A stretch of 64,000 nucleotides of DNA from Chloroflexi bacterium bin20. GTDB taxonomy: Bacteria; Chloroflexota; Anaerolineae; Aggregatilineales; Phototrophicaceae. Made by a program: the position numbers and the translations under genes. Where the stretch lies: assembly GCA_002238485.1 (NCBI GenBank), contig MPMG01000002.1, forward strand, positions 240,689 to 304,688, in the 5' to 3' direction. Below the pieces are notes generated by a model, which saw nothing but the letters and a program-made list of their open reading frames with translations, made no database searches and was not told where the DNA came from. Positions 1 through 12,811 of this stretch are shown here, one piece after another. Each line of letters begins with the position of its first letter. Position 1 is the stretch's first letter.

Positions 1-475
1 CACGAAAAGAAAAGGCCCGTCCACAAAAGCCTTCTGCCATCAACTGCCTGGCGAGCGTCAGAGCCGGGAAGAAGCGAAAATTGAATGTCAGCTGCGCCTT
101 GACGCCAGCGGCACGCACGGCTTCTGCCATCTCAAAGGCTTCGCTTTCATTCATGGCCAGTGGCTTTTCGCAATAAATGTGCTTGCCAGCGGCTGCGGCA
201 GCCAGAGCGATCTCGTGATGCGAGTTGTTGGGCGTGCAGATGTCGATGGCGTCGATGTCATCGCGCGCCAGCAGGTCGCGATAGTCGGCGCTGTATTCGT
301 CACAGCCGATTTCGTCAGCGGCGGCACGGGCGGTGGATTCGCGCGTGGTGGCTACAGCCGAGATCTGTATGCTGTCGGCGGGCAAGCCATAGTGGAAAGG
401 GATGGCGCGGTAGGCGGCGGCATGCACGCGCCCGATCCCGCCATAGCCGATCAGCCCGATTTTGATGTTTGGCAT
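1..475 (-). CDS. Gfo/Idh/MocA family oxidoreductase, C-terminus cut by window start
   Basis: Reverse-strand translation from ATG at 475 gives MPNIKIGLIGYGGIGRVHA..., a Rossmann GxGxxG start, and an EKPLA motif; frame open to position 1. Confidence 0.85.
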   Translation of the reverse strand, partial: MPNIKIGLIGYGGIGRVHAAAYRAIPFHYGLPADSIQISAVATTRESTARAAADEIGCDEYSADYRDLLARDDIDAIDICTPNNSHHEIALAAAAAGKHIYCEKPLAMNESEAFEMAEAVRAAGVKAQLTFNFRFFPALTLARQLMAEGFCGRAFSFR

Positions 476-505
476 CGTGTTCTTTCCTTGTTTCTATGTG
501 GCAAA

Positions 506-1267
506 TCATTTCCCCCGCATTGCCGCGCGCAGCTTGTTCACAGCCGCCGTGATTTCGCCAGTGCCTGGCTGCAGCTTGCCATTGGGTCCTTTCAGCAGCG
601 GCGACGAAAACTCGCCGACGGTCATGCCAGCCGCGATGAACTCGCCGACATTGCCAGCATTCAAGCCGCCATCTTCCATCAGCTCAATGCGGTCGGTCAT
701 GTCGGCTGCCGCAATCATGTCGTGCAGCTGGTGGATGGTGCGCAAGACGTTGGGGTCGATTGTATGCGGGCTGCCGCCGCCAGTCGTGGCTTTCCAAAAT
801 GGCGCGCGGCTTTCGTATTCAATGATGTCGATATGCGGATGGATGAACTGCTCGAATGCGACAGCTGGCAGTCCCTGCCAAGCCCAGACGCCCACTTTCA
901 AGCCCAGCTTCTCTTTGATGTACGTGATATTTTGGAAGATCATCTCGTTGGTCGTCTCCAGCGGCAGGCTGATCAGACTGACGCCCAGGTCGGCCAGCTG
1001 GTCGAAGACGTTGAAGCCGGGGCGCATCATTTGCAGTTGCGCTTCGACCTCCAGCGATGTGCTCTTGCAGACGGCTTCAATAATATCGTAGCCGCCGCGG
1101 GGCATGGCGAAATCCATGTACTTGCCGTCTCGCACTTCAATATGCAGCCAGTCGACGCCAGCCGCCTCGAGTTCTTGCACCTGCGCGCCCAACACGGCGT
1201 AATCCGCCCAAAACAAACCAGCCGCGATTTTGCACTGCTGCGTTACCTGTCCGATTGGCATGCTCAT
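506..1267 (-). CDS. Ribulose-phosphate 3-epimerase family protein
   Basis: 253 aa TIM-barrel-like sequence: DWLHIEVRDGKYM...IELMEDGGLNAGNVGEFIAAGMTVGEFSSPL. Confidence 0.7.
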   Translation of the reverse strand: MSMPIGQVTQQCKIAAGLFWADYAVLGAQVQELEAAGVDWLHIEVRDGKYMDFAMPRGGYDIIEAVCKSTSLEVEAQLQMMRPGFNVFDQLADLGVSLISLPLETTNEMIFQNITYIKEKLGLKVGVWAWQGLPAVAFEQFIHPHIDIIEYESRAPFWKATTGGGSPHTIDPNVLRTIHQLHDMIAAADMTDRIELMEDGGLNAGNVGEFIAAGMTVGEFSSPLLKGPNGKLQPGTGEITAAVNKLRAAMRGK

Positions 1268-1305
1268 CCTCCTGATACCATGCGAAACCTCAGCGCTGTA
1301 GCCAA

Positions 1306-2292
1306 TTACCTCAGAGGGTTGGCCCTGGGGGGAGTTTCCAGCACGCTGGCAGCCGTCTGCTCATCGGTGACCAGCACATCAATCGCGCCACTGGCCAGCG
1401 CTCCGTGGATGGCGCGCGCTTTGTTTCGTCCCACAGCCACGGCGATGGTCTGCGGCACCGCGCACAGCTCGTCCAACGTAACGCCGATGATGCGCCCGTT
1501 CAGTTCGCAGGGGAAAAGCTGCCCGGCGCTGTCGAAGATCTGCCAAGCCATATCGCCGGCCGCGCCACATCGCCGATAGGCACGCAGCTGGTCTGAATCG
1601 GCGACACCTGCACGCACGAAGCCCGATGTGGCCGGGTCGAGGTTGCCAATGCCCACCAGGGCGATATCCGCGCGCCGCACCTGGGCCAACGTATGCCCGA
1701 CCACCGCCTGCTGACGGATGATTGCGGCGGCTTCGGCATTATCCGCCAGCAAGGGCGACGACAAATACTGCGCTTGCCCGCCCAGCTTCTGCGCCAGCTG
1801 CCGAGTCAACGCCGAGCTGTCGTATTCTTTGAGCGCCTGGGGCAGGCTGCCGGTGGCTTGCACGACAGTGACATCGGCATGGAAGTCGCGACGGATGGCG
1901 CTGATGACTTCATAGGTGGTGCTTCCAAAGCAGATGGACATGGTCGCGCCGGCCGTCAGCGCCTCTTCCAGATAGCGCGCCGCCAGTTGCGCTGTTTGCC
2001 GCAGCAGCAGCACCGCATCGCCCACGCCCGATTGCAGCGCCAGCGCCTGTCGCAAGCCAAAACGCCGCATCAGCCGCTCTTCCAGCTCACCCGCCCGTTT
2101 GAGCGGATAGTCGATCGAGATGCGCACCACTTGCGTTTCGCGCGCTTCTTTCAAAAGTCGATAAACCTTCACGCGCGACAAATCCAGCGCCGCAGCGATC
2201 TGGCTCTGCGTCAACTCGCGTTCGTAATACATGGCCGCCACCTTTGCCAGCAGCTCGTGATGGGCGGCATTGAGCAGTGACGGCACAGCCAT
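1306..2292 (-). CDS. SorC/DeoR-type sugar-binding transcriptional regulator
   Basis: N-terminal HTH (AMYYERELTQSQIAAALDLSRVKVYRLLKEA) plus SorC-like effector domain. Confidence 0.85.
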   Translation of the reverse strand: MAVPSLLNAAHHELLAKVAAMYYERELTQSQIAAALDLSRVKVYRLLKEARETQVVRISIDYPLKRAGELEERLMRRFGLRQALALQSGVGDAVLLLRQTAQLAARYLEEALTAGATMSICFGSTTYEVISAIRRDFHADVTVVQATGSLPQALKEYDSSALTRQLAQKLGGQAQYLSSPLLADNAEAAAIIRQQAVVGHTLAQVRRADIALVGIGNLDPATSGFVRAGVADSDQLRAYRRCGAAGDMAWQIFDSAGQLFPCELNGRIIGVTLDELCAVPQTIAVAVGRNKARAIHGALASGAIDVLVTDEQTAASVLETPPRANPLR

Positions 2293-4755
2293 CTAGATGC
2301 CGTCCCGGCTGCGGCGCAGCATCTCGCGCGTGGATTGGTCTGTCGCCGGTCGATGACCGGGCAGCGGCAATATGCGCTGGTGAATCGTGTCGATGATGGC
2401 GGCGGCGCTGGGGAAGAAAGCCTCGTCCAGTTCGGCTGGCGGGGTGATCCAGTTGCGGGCGCCCAGCACAGCCACCGGCGCATCCAAGAAGTCAAATGCC
2501 AGTTGGCTCAAGTTGGATGCCAGACTGTGCAGGAAAGAGCCGCGTTCTGTGGCGTCCGATACCAGCAACGCACGCCCGGTTTTCCGCGCCGATTCTAGCA
2601 GCGGCTGCAAGTTGAGCGGGTTCAAAAAGCGGGCATCGATGACTTCGGCGCTCAGGTTGTGCTGGTTTTGCAAGCGCTCCGCCGCCTCCAGCGCTCGATA
2701 CAGCGCCGCGCCGATGGTGATGATGCTGATGTCGGCGCCAGCGCGATGAATTTGCGGTTCGCCTTCGGGCACTTCGTAATAATCGACTGGCACGCCGCCC
2801 GCAAAGAGCGTCTCGGGCTGGCTGTAGAGTCGCTGACTTTCGAAGAAGACGACCGGGTCTGTGCCGCGCAGCGCCCGATTTAGCATACCTTTGGCATCGT
2901 AGGGCGTGGCGGGAAAGTAGACTTTCAAGCCCGGGATATGCGCGACCAGCGAGCTCCAGTCTTGCGAATGCTGCGCGCCATATTTCATGCCCACCGAGAC
3001 GCGCAGCACCAGTGGCATGCGCAAGGCATTGGCAGACATAGCTTGCCACTTTGCCATTTGGTTGAAGATTTCATCGCCCGCCCGCCCCATGAAATCGCAA
3101 TACATCAATTCAGGCACGGCACGTCCACCCGCCAGCGCATAGCCGACTGCCGTGCCTACGATGGCTGCTTCGCTGATGGGGCTGTTAAACAGGCGATGGT
3201 AGGGAATAGCTTCGGTGAGTCCGCGATAGGCCCCAAATGCCCCGCCCCAGTCGCGGTTTTCTTCTCCATAGGCGATCATGCTCGGGTCGGCGTAAAAGCG
3301 GTGCAACATCGCTTCAAAGATGGCTTCAGCATAAGTCAGTGTGCGCAGCCTGGGCGTGGGCGCTCCATCGCTGTCGAAGCCGAAACGATGCTTTGCCGCC
3401 GTGACGCCGAGCCGCGTCTTGTCCAGAGGCAGCAGCACCTCGGGTTCTCGGTCGTCCAGCGCCTCGGCTGTCTGGTTGGAGAACATCATCGCGCCGATCG
3501 CATCGCCAGCGGGGTCGAGGCCTGGTGACAAGTCCGGGTCGATAGCGGCGCGAATGACAGTCTCGATCTGCCTGACGATGCTTTCGTCGATCGCGGCCAG
3601 CTGCGCGCCGTCGGCATGTCCATTTTGGCAGAGATAATCGGCATAACTGCGCAGGGAGTCCTGCGCGCGCCACAGCTCAATTTCGTCACGCTCGCGGTAG
3701 GACGAGGCATCGCTGGGTGAATGCCCGCTGTAGCGATAGGTAATGACATCCAGCAGAGCCGGACCGCGCCCTTCCAGCAACAGAGATTTCTTGCGGCGGG
3801 TGGCATCGGCAACAGCCAGCGGATCATAGCCATCAATGCGCTCGGCGTGCATGGCATCGGCATTGACGCCCAATGCCACGCGGGCCAGCATGCCGTGTCC
3901 TAGCGTTTCTCCCTGGGGCTGCCCGCCCATGCCATAAAAATTGTTGACAAAATTGAACAGAATCGGCGGCGCGCCACCCAGCTCGGCATCCCACAATGTG
4001 TGATATTGGTCCATGGCGGCGAAGTTGAGCGCTTCCCAGACAGGACCGCTGGCCACGGACGAATCGCCGATATTGACGATGACGATGCCCGGCTTGCGAT
4101 TGATCCGTTTGTAGAGCGCCATGCCCAGGGCGATATCGGCGCTGCCGCCCACAATGGCGTTGTTGGGCATGATGCCAAAAGGCGGAAAGAAGGTGTGCAT
4201 GCTGCCGCCCATGCCCTTGTTAAAGCCGGTCACGCGGGCGAAAATCTCGGCATAGGCGCTATAGATCAGCCAATCCCGCGCCAGCGAATGTTCATTCGTA
4301 TAGTCGTCCAGCGACTCCACGACAGTCAGAGCCGCCGCGTCCATGTAGCCTTCCATAGTGCGCAGCAGATGCGCCGCGTCCAGCTGACGAATAGCCGCCA
4401 GCCCTTTCGCCAAGATCTCGCCGTGGCTGCGGTGGCTGCCCAGGATGAAGTCACAGGCATCCAGCGCCAGACATTGCCCGACAGCCGCCGCTTCTTGCCC
4501 GATCGACAGATGCGCTGGTCCACTGTGCTGATAGGCAATGCCGCGATAGGCGCCAGCTTTTTTGATGCTGTCCAGCGCTGTTTCGAACTCGCGGATGAGG
4601 CGCATGTCGTGATACACCATCAGCAGCTGCTCCCGCGAATAATGCGCGGCTTCGGCGATTGGATCGCGCTGGTAGGCATTGACCGGGATCTGCGGCGCGC
4701 AAATGACGTTGCGGCTGCGCGCCTCGGTCGGATCAATGGTCAGGGATTTGGGCAT
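2293..4755 (-). CDS. 2-oxoacid dehydrogenase E1, fused alpha and beta subunits
   Basis: TPP-binding alpha half ([17 protein letters not shown]...NN) followed by transketolase-like beta half; ATG at 4755 preferred over the ORF start at 4809, which overlaps the E2 stop. Confidence 0.85.
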   Translation of the reverse strand: MPKSLTIDPTEARSRNVICAPQIPVNAYQRDPIAEAAHYSREQLLMVYHDMRLIREFETALDSIKKAGAYRGIAYQHSGPAHLSIGQEAAAVGQCLALDACDFILGSHRSHGEILAKGLAAIRQLDAAHLLRTMEGYMDAAALTVVESLDDYTNEHSLARDWLIYSAYAEIFARVTGFNKGMGGSMHTFFPPFGIMPNNAIVGGSADIALGMALYKRINRKPGIVIVNIGDSSVASGPVWEALNFAAMDQYHTLWDAELGGAPPILFNFVNNFYGMGGQPQGETLGHGMLARVALGVNADAMHAERIDGYDPLAVADATRRKKSLLLEGRGPALLDVITYRYSGHSPSDASSYRERDEIELWRAQDSLRSYADYLCQNGHADGAQLAAIDESIVRQIETVIRAAIDPDLSPGLDPAGDAIGAMMFSNQTAEALDDREPEVLLPLDKTRLGVTAAKHRFGFDSDGAPTPRLRTLTYAEAIFEAMLHRFYADPSMIAYGEENRDWGGAFGAYRGLTEAIPYHRLFNSPISEAAIVGTAVGYALAGGRAVPELMYCDFMGRAGDEIFNQMAKWQAMSANALRMPLVLRVSVGMKYGAQHSQDWSSLVAHIPGLKVYFPATPYDAKGMLNRALRGTDPVVFFESQRLYSQPETLFAGGVPVDYYEVPEGEPQIHRAGADISIITIGAALYRALEAAERLQNQHNLSAEVIDARFLNPLNLQPLLESARKTGRALLVSDATERGSFLHSLASNLSQLAFDFLDAPVAVLGARNWITPPAELDEAFFPSAAAIIDTIHQRILPLPGHRPATDQSTREMLRRSRDGI

Positions 4756-4786
4756 CGACGATGTCCTTCTGATTTTCTTTCTGAGA

Positions 4787-6070
4787 TCAGCCCAGCGCCA
4801 GCAGGTCAATATCGGCGATATTGCGGCAGAGCGCCCTCAAGAAACGGGCGGCCGGCGCGCCATCCACCACTTGGTGATTGATGGTCAGCGACAAGCTGAT
4901 ATGCGGGACAAAGGCCACTTCTCCCTCGCCTTCGATTGGCTTCAGCTGCATGGCGCCCAGGCCCAGCAAAGCTACCTGCGGTGGATTCAACAGTGGCGTG
5001 AAGCTCTCGATGCCCAGCGAGCCCAGATTGCTGACGGTGAAGGTGCCGCCATGCAGCTGATCGGGCAGGATCTTGCCAGCCCGACAAGCCTCTGCCAGCT
5101 GCTGGGCGTCTTCTGCCAGCTTTCGTAGCGGGAGTTGGTCGGCATCGCGCAGCACCGGCGCCAGCAAACCTCGCTCAGTATCCACCGCTTGCGCCAGATG
5201 GACAGCTGCGTGCTGATAGATAGTGTCGTTTTCAAAGAGCGCGTTGATGTTGGGGAATTGCGGCAGAGTGCGGGCCGCGGCAAAAAGCAGCAGCTCGTTG
5301 ATGCCGACGCCGCGCAATCCCAGGGATTCGGGACTATTTTTCAGGCGGGCGCGGAATGCTTTCAGCGCAGTCGCATCGGCATTTGCATGCATTGTCAGCT
5401 GCGCTGTGCTTTGCAGGGAATGCAGCATGCGCGTGGCGATCGTCTTGCGCGTGCCTCGCAGCGGGATTTCTGCAACAGCGCGCGACTCGGCGACCGGCAA
5501 AAGGTCGGCTTTCTTGACGCGACCGGGAGTTGCCTCGCCCAAAGTGTAGTCGCCGCTGTCCAGCATGGCTTGGGCAACCGGACTTACGCTTGGTCTGTTC
5601 TTCAGCGCCGCTTCAATATCGCGCTCGATAATCCGTCCCTCCGGTCCGCTGCCCGACACATCGCTGGTATCGAGTCGCTTGCGCTGGGCCAGGTTGCGCG
5701 CTCGTGGCGAGATTTTCTGGCGCGTTTCTGACTCGACAACAGGGGGTGGCGGAGAATCGACAGGGACGGGCAACGTGTTGGCAGGACTCTTTTGCGCTGG
5801 CTGGAAAGACCGCCAATCATCAAGTGGCTCGCCGGCTTCGCCAACCACAGCAAGATCAGAAAGCACCGGCGCTTCTTCGCCCACATCGACCAAGCGCGCC
5901 AGCAATGTTCCAGTGGCCGAGCTTTCGACTTCCAGGGTGGCTTTGTCGGTTTCGATCTCGCAGAGCAGGTCGCCGGCGGTGATGCTGTCGCCAATCTCAA
6001 CATGCCAGGCGAGGATGATGGCGCTTTCGACTGTATTGCCCAGCTTGGGCAAAATGATGCTTTCCGCCAC
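4787..6070 (-). CDS. Dihydrolipoamide acyltransferase E2 (lipoyl, peripheral-subunit-binding and catalytic domains)
   Basis: Lipoyl motif [21 protein letters not shown] linker domain; C-terminal [15 protein letters not shown]. Confidence 0.9.
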   Translation of the reverse strand: MAESIILPKLGNTVESAIILAWHVEIGDSITAGDLLCEIETDKATLEVESSATGTLLARLVDVGEEAPVLSDLAVVGEAGEPLDDWRSFQPAQKSPANTLPVPVDSPPPPVVESETRQKISPRARNLAQRKRLDTSDVSGSGPEGRIIERDIEAALKNRPSVSPVAQAMLDSGDYTLGEATPGRVKKADLLPVAESRAVAEIPLRGTRKTIATRMLHSLQSTAQLTMHANADATALKAFRARLKNSPESLGLRGVGINELLLFAAARTLPQFPNINALFENDTIYQHAAVHLAQAVDTERGLLAPVLRDADQLPLRKLAEDAQQLAEACRAGKILPDQLHGGTFTVSNLGSLGIESFTPLLNPPQVALLGLGAMQLKPIEGEGEVAFVPHISLSLTINHQVVDGAPAARFLRALCRNIADIDLLALG

Positions 6071-6176
6071 GAGCGACCCCCGTGCATTTGCACAGCATCA
6101 GTTCATTTGCACAGAGTGTATGCTAGTTCAGCAGGTTTGTCAAGGGCTGTGCTGTGGCTTGCGCGCTCTATGCAGT

Positions 6177-8324
<2,148 letters not shown>

Positions 8325-8386
8325 GGTCGGCTGGTCTGTCCATCGCTGTTCACATTGTACCTGCTGCGCGGGTAGAACGTTATACT

Positions 8387-9352
8387 ATGCGCATGCAAAC
8401 GCGACCCGCCACTTCTGTGCTGGATCTGATCGGCCAGACGCCACTGGTCGAGTTGGCGCGCATCACCCGCGAGCTGGACGGGCAGATTTTCGCCAAAGTC
8501 GAATTCCTTAATCCCGGCTATTCCAAGAAAGACCGCATCGCGCTGCAACTCATCAAAGACGCAGAAGCCAGCGGCGCGCTGCAAAGAGGCGATACAGTCG
8601 TCGAACTGACCAGCGGCAACACGGGCACGGGCTTGGCGATCGTCTGCGCAGCCAAGGGCTATCATTTTGTGGCGGTCATGTCGCGCGGCAATTCGCCAGA
8701 GCGCGCGCGCATGATGACGGCGCTGGGCGCAGAAGTCGTGCTGGTCGATCAATGCGCTGGCTCGGCGCCCGGCGAAGTATCGGGCGAAGACCTGGCGCTG
8801 GTGGAAGCGCGCGCCCAGGCAATCGTCGGCGAGCGCAAAGCTTTTCGCGCCGACCAATTTCAGCTGGCTGGCAATGCCCGCGCCCACTACCTGCACACGG
8901 CGCCGGAGATTTGGCAGCAAAGCGGCGGCATCGATGTCTTTTGCGACTTCATCGGCAGCGGCGGCTCATTCGCCGGCTGCGCGCGTTATTTCAAAGAGCG
9001 CAACCCGTCCCTGCGCTGCTATGTGGTGGAGCCGGCGGGCGCTGCGGCTTTTGCAGGCGAAGCGGTCAGCCGACCCAATCACAAAATCCAGGGCGGTGGT
9101 TATGCCATGTGCCAGCTTGCGCAGATCGACCGCGCGCTGGTGGATGGCTGCCTGCAGGTCGGCGATGTGGCGGCCGCGGAGATGACGCGAAGGCTGGCAA
9201 GCGAAGAAGGCCTATTCGCCGGTTATTCCTCCGGCGCAAATCTGGCGGCGGCGCTGCAATTGCTGGGCGGCGCAGAGCGTGGCGCGCGCATCGCCATCCT
9301 GCTCTGCGATAGCGGCTTGAAATACCTGAGCGGCGATCTGTTTCGCGCATGA
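8387..9352 (+). CDS. Cysteine synthase/cystathionine beta-synthase family PLP enzyme
   Basis: DLIGQTPLVEL, SKKDR lysine motif, TSGNTGTGLA. Confidence 0.85.
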   Translation: MRMQTRPATSVLDLIGQTPLVELARITRELDGQIFAKVEFLNPGYSKKDRIALQLIKDAEASGALQRGDTVVELTSGNTGTGLAIVCAAKGYHFVAVMSRGNSPERARMMTALGAEVVLVDQCAGSAPGEVSGEDLALVEARAQAIVGERKAFRADQFQLAGNARAHYLHTAPEIWQQSGGIDVFCDFIGSGGSFAGCARYFKERNPSLRCYVVEPAGAAAFAGEAVSRPNHKIQGGGYAMCQLAQIDRALVDGCLQVGDVAAAEMTRRLASEEGLFAGYSSGANLAAALQLLGGAERGARIAILLCDSGLKYLSGDLFRA

Positions 9353-9456
9353 GTAAACAAAAGTACGGCATGAAAGGGTAAGCACATAGACACAAGGGAT
9401 AGCAATCTGTGACTGTGTAAGGGCGAGCCATTGGGTCGACCGTCGCTTTGCTTGGT

Positions 9457-10290
9457 TCACTGCCCCAGCCGCCAGCGCAGATGCCGCCACAGCAGCCAGG
9501 CCGCGCACTCGCGCATCAACAGCACCAGCCCGACAGCCACCAGCCACCAGCCGCGGCTCGTCATCCACAGGCCCAGCAGCAGTGGCAGCAGTCCCAACGC
9601 CAGGTACAGGCACAGCCCGGCAAAGGCCACATCGCGACGCTGCCAGTCGAAGGCGCTCGCCCACATGCCGCAGACCACCGCCACCGCCAGGGTCTGCGCC
9701 AACTGCGCATAATAAACCGCCAGCCCCAACGCCAGCAGCAGCAGCAAACGCGTTTGTTCACCGCCCAAAATTTGCTGGTCGGTGAGCGCCAGCCAAATGC
9801 CGAGCAGCGCCAGCAGCAGCCAAAAGGCCACGCCCAGCCACAGCGTCAATCGCGCCAGAAACCGCAGCGGCAACAGCCAGACTCCGCGCTGTGCGATGCC
9901 GATAGCGCAAGACCAGGTCGCTCGCAATGGACCGCCCGGCAGCGCGCAAAGCAGCGGCCAGGTGTGCCAATGCCGTTCTCGCGCGATGCCCGCCAAAATC
10001 TCGCTGGTCAGCAGCGCGCCCAGCAACGGCACGATGGCCGGCAGCAACAGCGGCGACAGCACCAGCAACGTAAGCAGGACGACTGGCAGCGTGAAAAACA
10101 GCATCAAGAACTGTGGCGCATAGAAGAGCGAGCCAATGCCAAGAACAACCACCAACAGCAGCAGCTTGCGCGAGGCAGGCCAGGGCGATCCTTGGCGCGC
10201 TATAGGTCGATCTGCCTGGCTCAAGCGTCGGACAAGCGGGTCGTCGCGGTCGGGCTGCGCCAGCGCCTGCCACAGTCGCCAAGAAAGCAC
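9457..10290 (-). CDS. Multi-spanning membrane protein of unknown function
   Basis: 277 aa with several long hydrophobic segments; directly downstream of the chaperonin-like gene. Confidence 0.6.
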   Translation of the reverse strand: MLSWRLWQALAQPDRDDPLVRRLSQADRPIARQGSPWPASRKLLLLVVVLGIGSLFYAPQFLMLFFTLPVVLLTLLVLSPLLLPAIVPLLGALLTSEILAGIARERHWHTWPLLCALPGGPLRATWSCAIGIAQRGVWLLPLRFLARLTLWLGVAFWLLLALLGIWLALTDQQILGGEQTRLLLLLALGLAVYYAQLAQTLAVAVVCGMWASAFDWQRRDVAFAGLCLYLALGLLPLLLGLWMTSRGWWLVAVGLVLLMRECAAWLLWRHLRWRLGQ

Positions 10291-10295
10291 GGCGA

Positions 10296-11945
10296 TCAGG
10301 GGCTGTAACTGGAAGGCGGCGTGGCGTGATGCAGAAGCACATCAATGGTCAGCGCCAATGCCGCGCTGCTGACGGCTTTGTGCAGCGATGCTTCGACAAC
10401 CGAAGCCACATCGACAATGCCCGCCGACAGCATATCGACTGCCTCGCCGCTGCGCGCATCAATGCCCGTGCCAGGCGCTTCGCCATCCAAACGGGCGACA
10501 GTCGCGCCATCATAGCCGGCGTTGCTGCAAATCGTCCGCAATGGCATCTCCAGCGCCCGCAGCAGGATGCGCCGCGCCGCGCGAGATTCGAAGTCGCCGG
10601 TCGGCTGATCGCGCAGGGCATCGCGAATCGCCCAGAGCGCCGCGCCGCCACCGGGCACGACGCCATCGCGCAGCGCCTGCCGCAGCGATTTGGCGGTCTC
10701 TTTTGCCAGGGCGATGCGCGCATCCATCCGCGCCGGCAGCCCATCGCCGATGCGCAGAATGGCCACACCACCGAGGATCTTGCCCACACGCGCCCGCAGG
10801 ACAGACTCGCTGTCTTTGCCACGCGCATAGTCCAACTGCTCCAGCAGATCGGCCAGGTGCTCGGTCAATTCCTGCTGGTTGTCGCGGTCGGATACCAGCC
10901 CGAAGAGGTTGCGTTCGACCCAGACTTGCTTGGCGCTGCCCAGCCGAGCCGTCTTCATGCCGCGCAATGTGTCGCCAGCCGCTTTGTACAAGGGTGTCGC
11001 GCCGCTGATGACCGCCATGTCCATGAGGTGCGCATGTTGATGCTGGGGGGTTTCGCCCGGCGTCTTGACCGCCACCACGCGGAATTGTTCGGGCTTTTTG
11101 TTGGCGAGGATGAAATTGATGACCGGCTCACTGAACTTGCCGCCGACCAACAGCAAATTCTTTGCGCCGGCTTGCATCAACGCGGCGAAGAGCGTCGCGA
11201 CCTCGTCCAGCGATTCGATATCCAGGTCGCTGAGCATGATGGCGCTGTCATTCATGACCATGCGGTCGGGTTCTTTGCCGCCACGCAGCATAGCTCGGGA
11301 TACCGCGCCACGATTCCAGTACATGCCGCGCATATAGTCGTGGGCGATCTCGCGCCGATGACCGCGCCGCACATCCAGCTGCCCATATTCGCCGATGAAG
11401 TCGAAGATTTCGCCCAGCCGCTCCGCCAGTTCTCGGTCCTGGCAGATGCTATGCGCCAGCTGTGCCAGTTTGTCTCGACCTTCGATTGCGGTCATTTGCT
11501 GCCGCAACGCGTTCAGGGCGAGTTCCAGTTGCCGATTCAACTCGCCCCGCAAACGCATGGCATCCGCGCCAGCGACAATGACGCGCAGACCATCGCTGAC
11601 GATTGTCTGGAAGAGCAGCGCCGCTGTCGCCGTGCCATCGCCCAGCTCGTCATAGAGCTGCCAGAGCATGCCGCGAAACAGCATCGCGCCCATGTCTTCA
11701 TCACGGTCGGGCAGGTCGGTGATGCGCCGCGCGATCAGTCCGCCTTTGTCCAGCAGCTCTGGCGGCTTTTCGGCGTCTGCCAGGTCAAAAGCTATCGAAC
11801 GCGGAATGGGGCCGAGAGTGGGGCGGATCGCATCGGCGATCAGATTGATGCCGCGCAGCAGCGCCAACGATGCGTCGGGTTGGAAGACCAGCCGGTCTGC
11901 CTTCTCCCCGACCCGACGGGGGGACTGAGGGGGGTCTACGCTCAA
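10296..11945 (-). CDS. Divergent GroEL/Cpn60-like chaperonin; TTG start, exact start uncertain
   Basis: LLRGINLIADAIRPTLGP, LGDGTATAALLFQTI, RDGVVPGGGAALWAIRDAL, colinear with GroEL; no GGM tail. Confidence 0.8.
   Translation of the reverse strand: MSVDPPQSPRRVGEKADRLVFQPDASLALLRGINLIADAIRPTLGPIPRSIAFDLADAEKPPELLDKGGLIARRITDLPDRDEDMGAMLFRGMLWQLYDELGDGTATAALLFQTIVSDGLRVIVAGADAMRLRGELNRQLELALNALRQQMTAIEGRDKLAQLAHSICQDRELAERLGEIFDFIGEYGQLDVRRGHRREIAHDYMRGMYWNRGAVSRAMLRGGKEPDRMVMNDSAIMLSDLDIESLDEVATLFAALMQAGAKNLLLVGGKFSEPVINFILANKKPEQFRVVAVKTPGETPQHQHAHLMDMAVISGATPLYKAAGDTLRGMKTARLGSAKQVWVERNLFGLVSDRDNQQELTEHLADLLEQLDYARGKDSESVLRARVGKILGGVAILRIGDGLPARMDARIALAKETAKSLRQALRDGVVPGGGAALWAIRDALRDQPTGDFESRAARRILLRALEMPLRTICSNAGYDGATVARLDGEAPGTGIDARSGEAVDMLSAGIVDVASVVEASLHKAVSSAALALTIDVLLHHATPPSSYSP
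11906..11935 (+). repeat. Family B-like hairpin core inside the 5' end of the chaperonin-like ORF
   Basis: ccccgacccgacggggggactgaggggggt. Confidence 0.75.
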
Positions 11946-12811
11946 CCGCGGATCGCCCCTTGAGTCAAACCAGCGATGATCTGTCGCTGCATCAGCACAA
12001 AGACGATCAAAATCGGCAGGGTGCTCAGGAAAGACGCCGCCATGATTGCGCCAATCTCCACATCGTAGGGGCCATCCATGGTAGCGATGCCGATGCTAAG
12101 CAGGTACTTTGTGTCATCGTGCAGCACGACCAGGGGCCACAAGAAGTCGTTCCAGGTATTCACGAATGTCAAAATCGCCACCACGCCCAGCGCTGGCCGC
12201 ACCAACGGGATGATGATGCGATGGAAAATGCCGATCTCCGATGCGCCGTCGATGCGTGCCGCGTCCATCAATTCGTCGGGCACGGCTTCAATATACTGGC
12301 GCATCAGAAAGATATTGAAGGCGCCGACAATGCCCGGAATGATGACCGCCCAATAGGTATCGATCCAGCCGAAATCACGCATGAGCAGAAAGAGCGGGAT
12401 GAGGATCACATGGAAGGGCAAGGTCAGCGTCGCCAGCACCAGGAAGAAACAAAAGCGCTTGAAACGAAACTCGTATTTGGCGAATGCCGCCCCGGCCAGC
12501 GCCGCGAAGTAGACGCCCAGGACGGTGCGAATGCCTGCCGTGAAGATGGTGTTTCCATACCAGATTATGAAGTTCGTATCGTTGAAGAGCTTGACATAAT
12601 TATGTCCATGCCATTCGCGCGGCATGATCGTCACCGGCAAAGAATACAGCTCGCCCTGCTGACGAAAACTGGCGGTGATCATATAGATGAAAGGGATGGC
12701 GCTCACCAGCACGCCAAACAACACGGCCGTGTTCATAAACATCAGGTTGGGGCGGCTGCCGGCCAGCGGTCCGCCACGTTTGCCTTTCCGCATCGCGCTC
12801 ACACTTTCCAA
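11942..12811 (-). CDS. Carbohydrate ABC transporter permease (MalG-like)
   Basis: EAA loop DAARIDGASEIGIFHRIIIPLVRPALG; C-terminal GLTQGAIRG. Confidence 0.9.
   Translation of the reverse strand: MESVSAMRKGKRGGPLAGSRPNLMFMNTAVLFGVLVSAIPFIYMITASFRQQGELYSLPVTIMPREWHGHNYVKLFNDTNFIIWYGNTIFTAGIRTVLGVYFAALAGAAFAKYEFRFKRFCFFLVLATLTLPFHVILIPLFLLMRDFGWIDTYWAVIIPGIVGAFNIFLMRQYIEAVPDELMDAARIDGASEIGIFHRIIIPLVRPALGVVAILTFVNTWNDFLWPLVVLHDDTKYLLSIGIATMDGPYDVEIGAIMAASFLSTLPILIVFVLMQRQIIAGLTQGAIRG

Noticed and set aside
179-1579. 466-aa plus-strand ORF
   Set aside because: Antisense shadow of the oxidoreductase, epimerase and SorC genes; low-complexity residue pattern typical of high-GC opposite-strand frames
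10326-11963. 545-aa plus-strand ORF
   Set aside because: Antisense to the chaperonin-like gene; no recognisable domain
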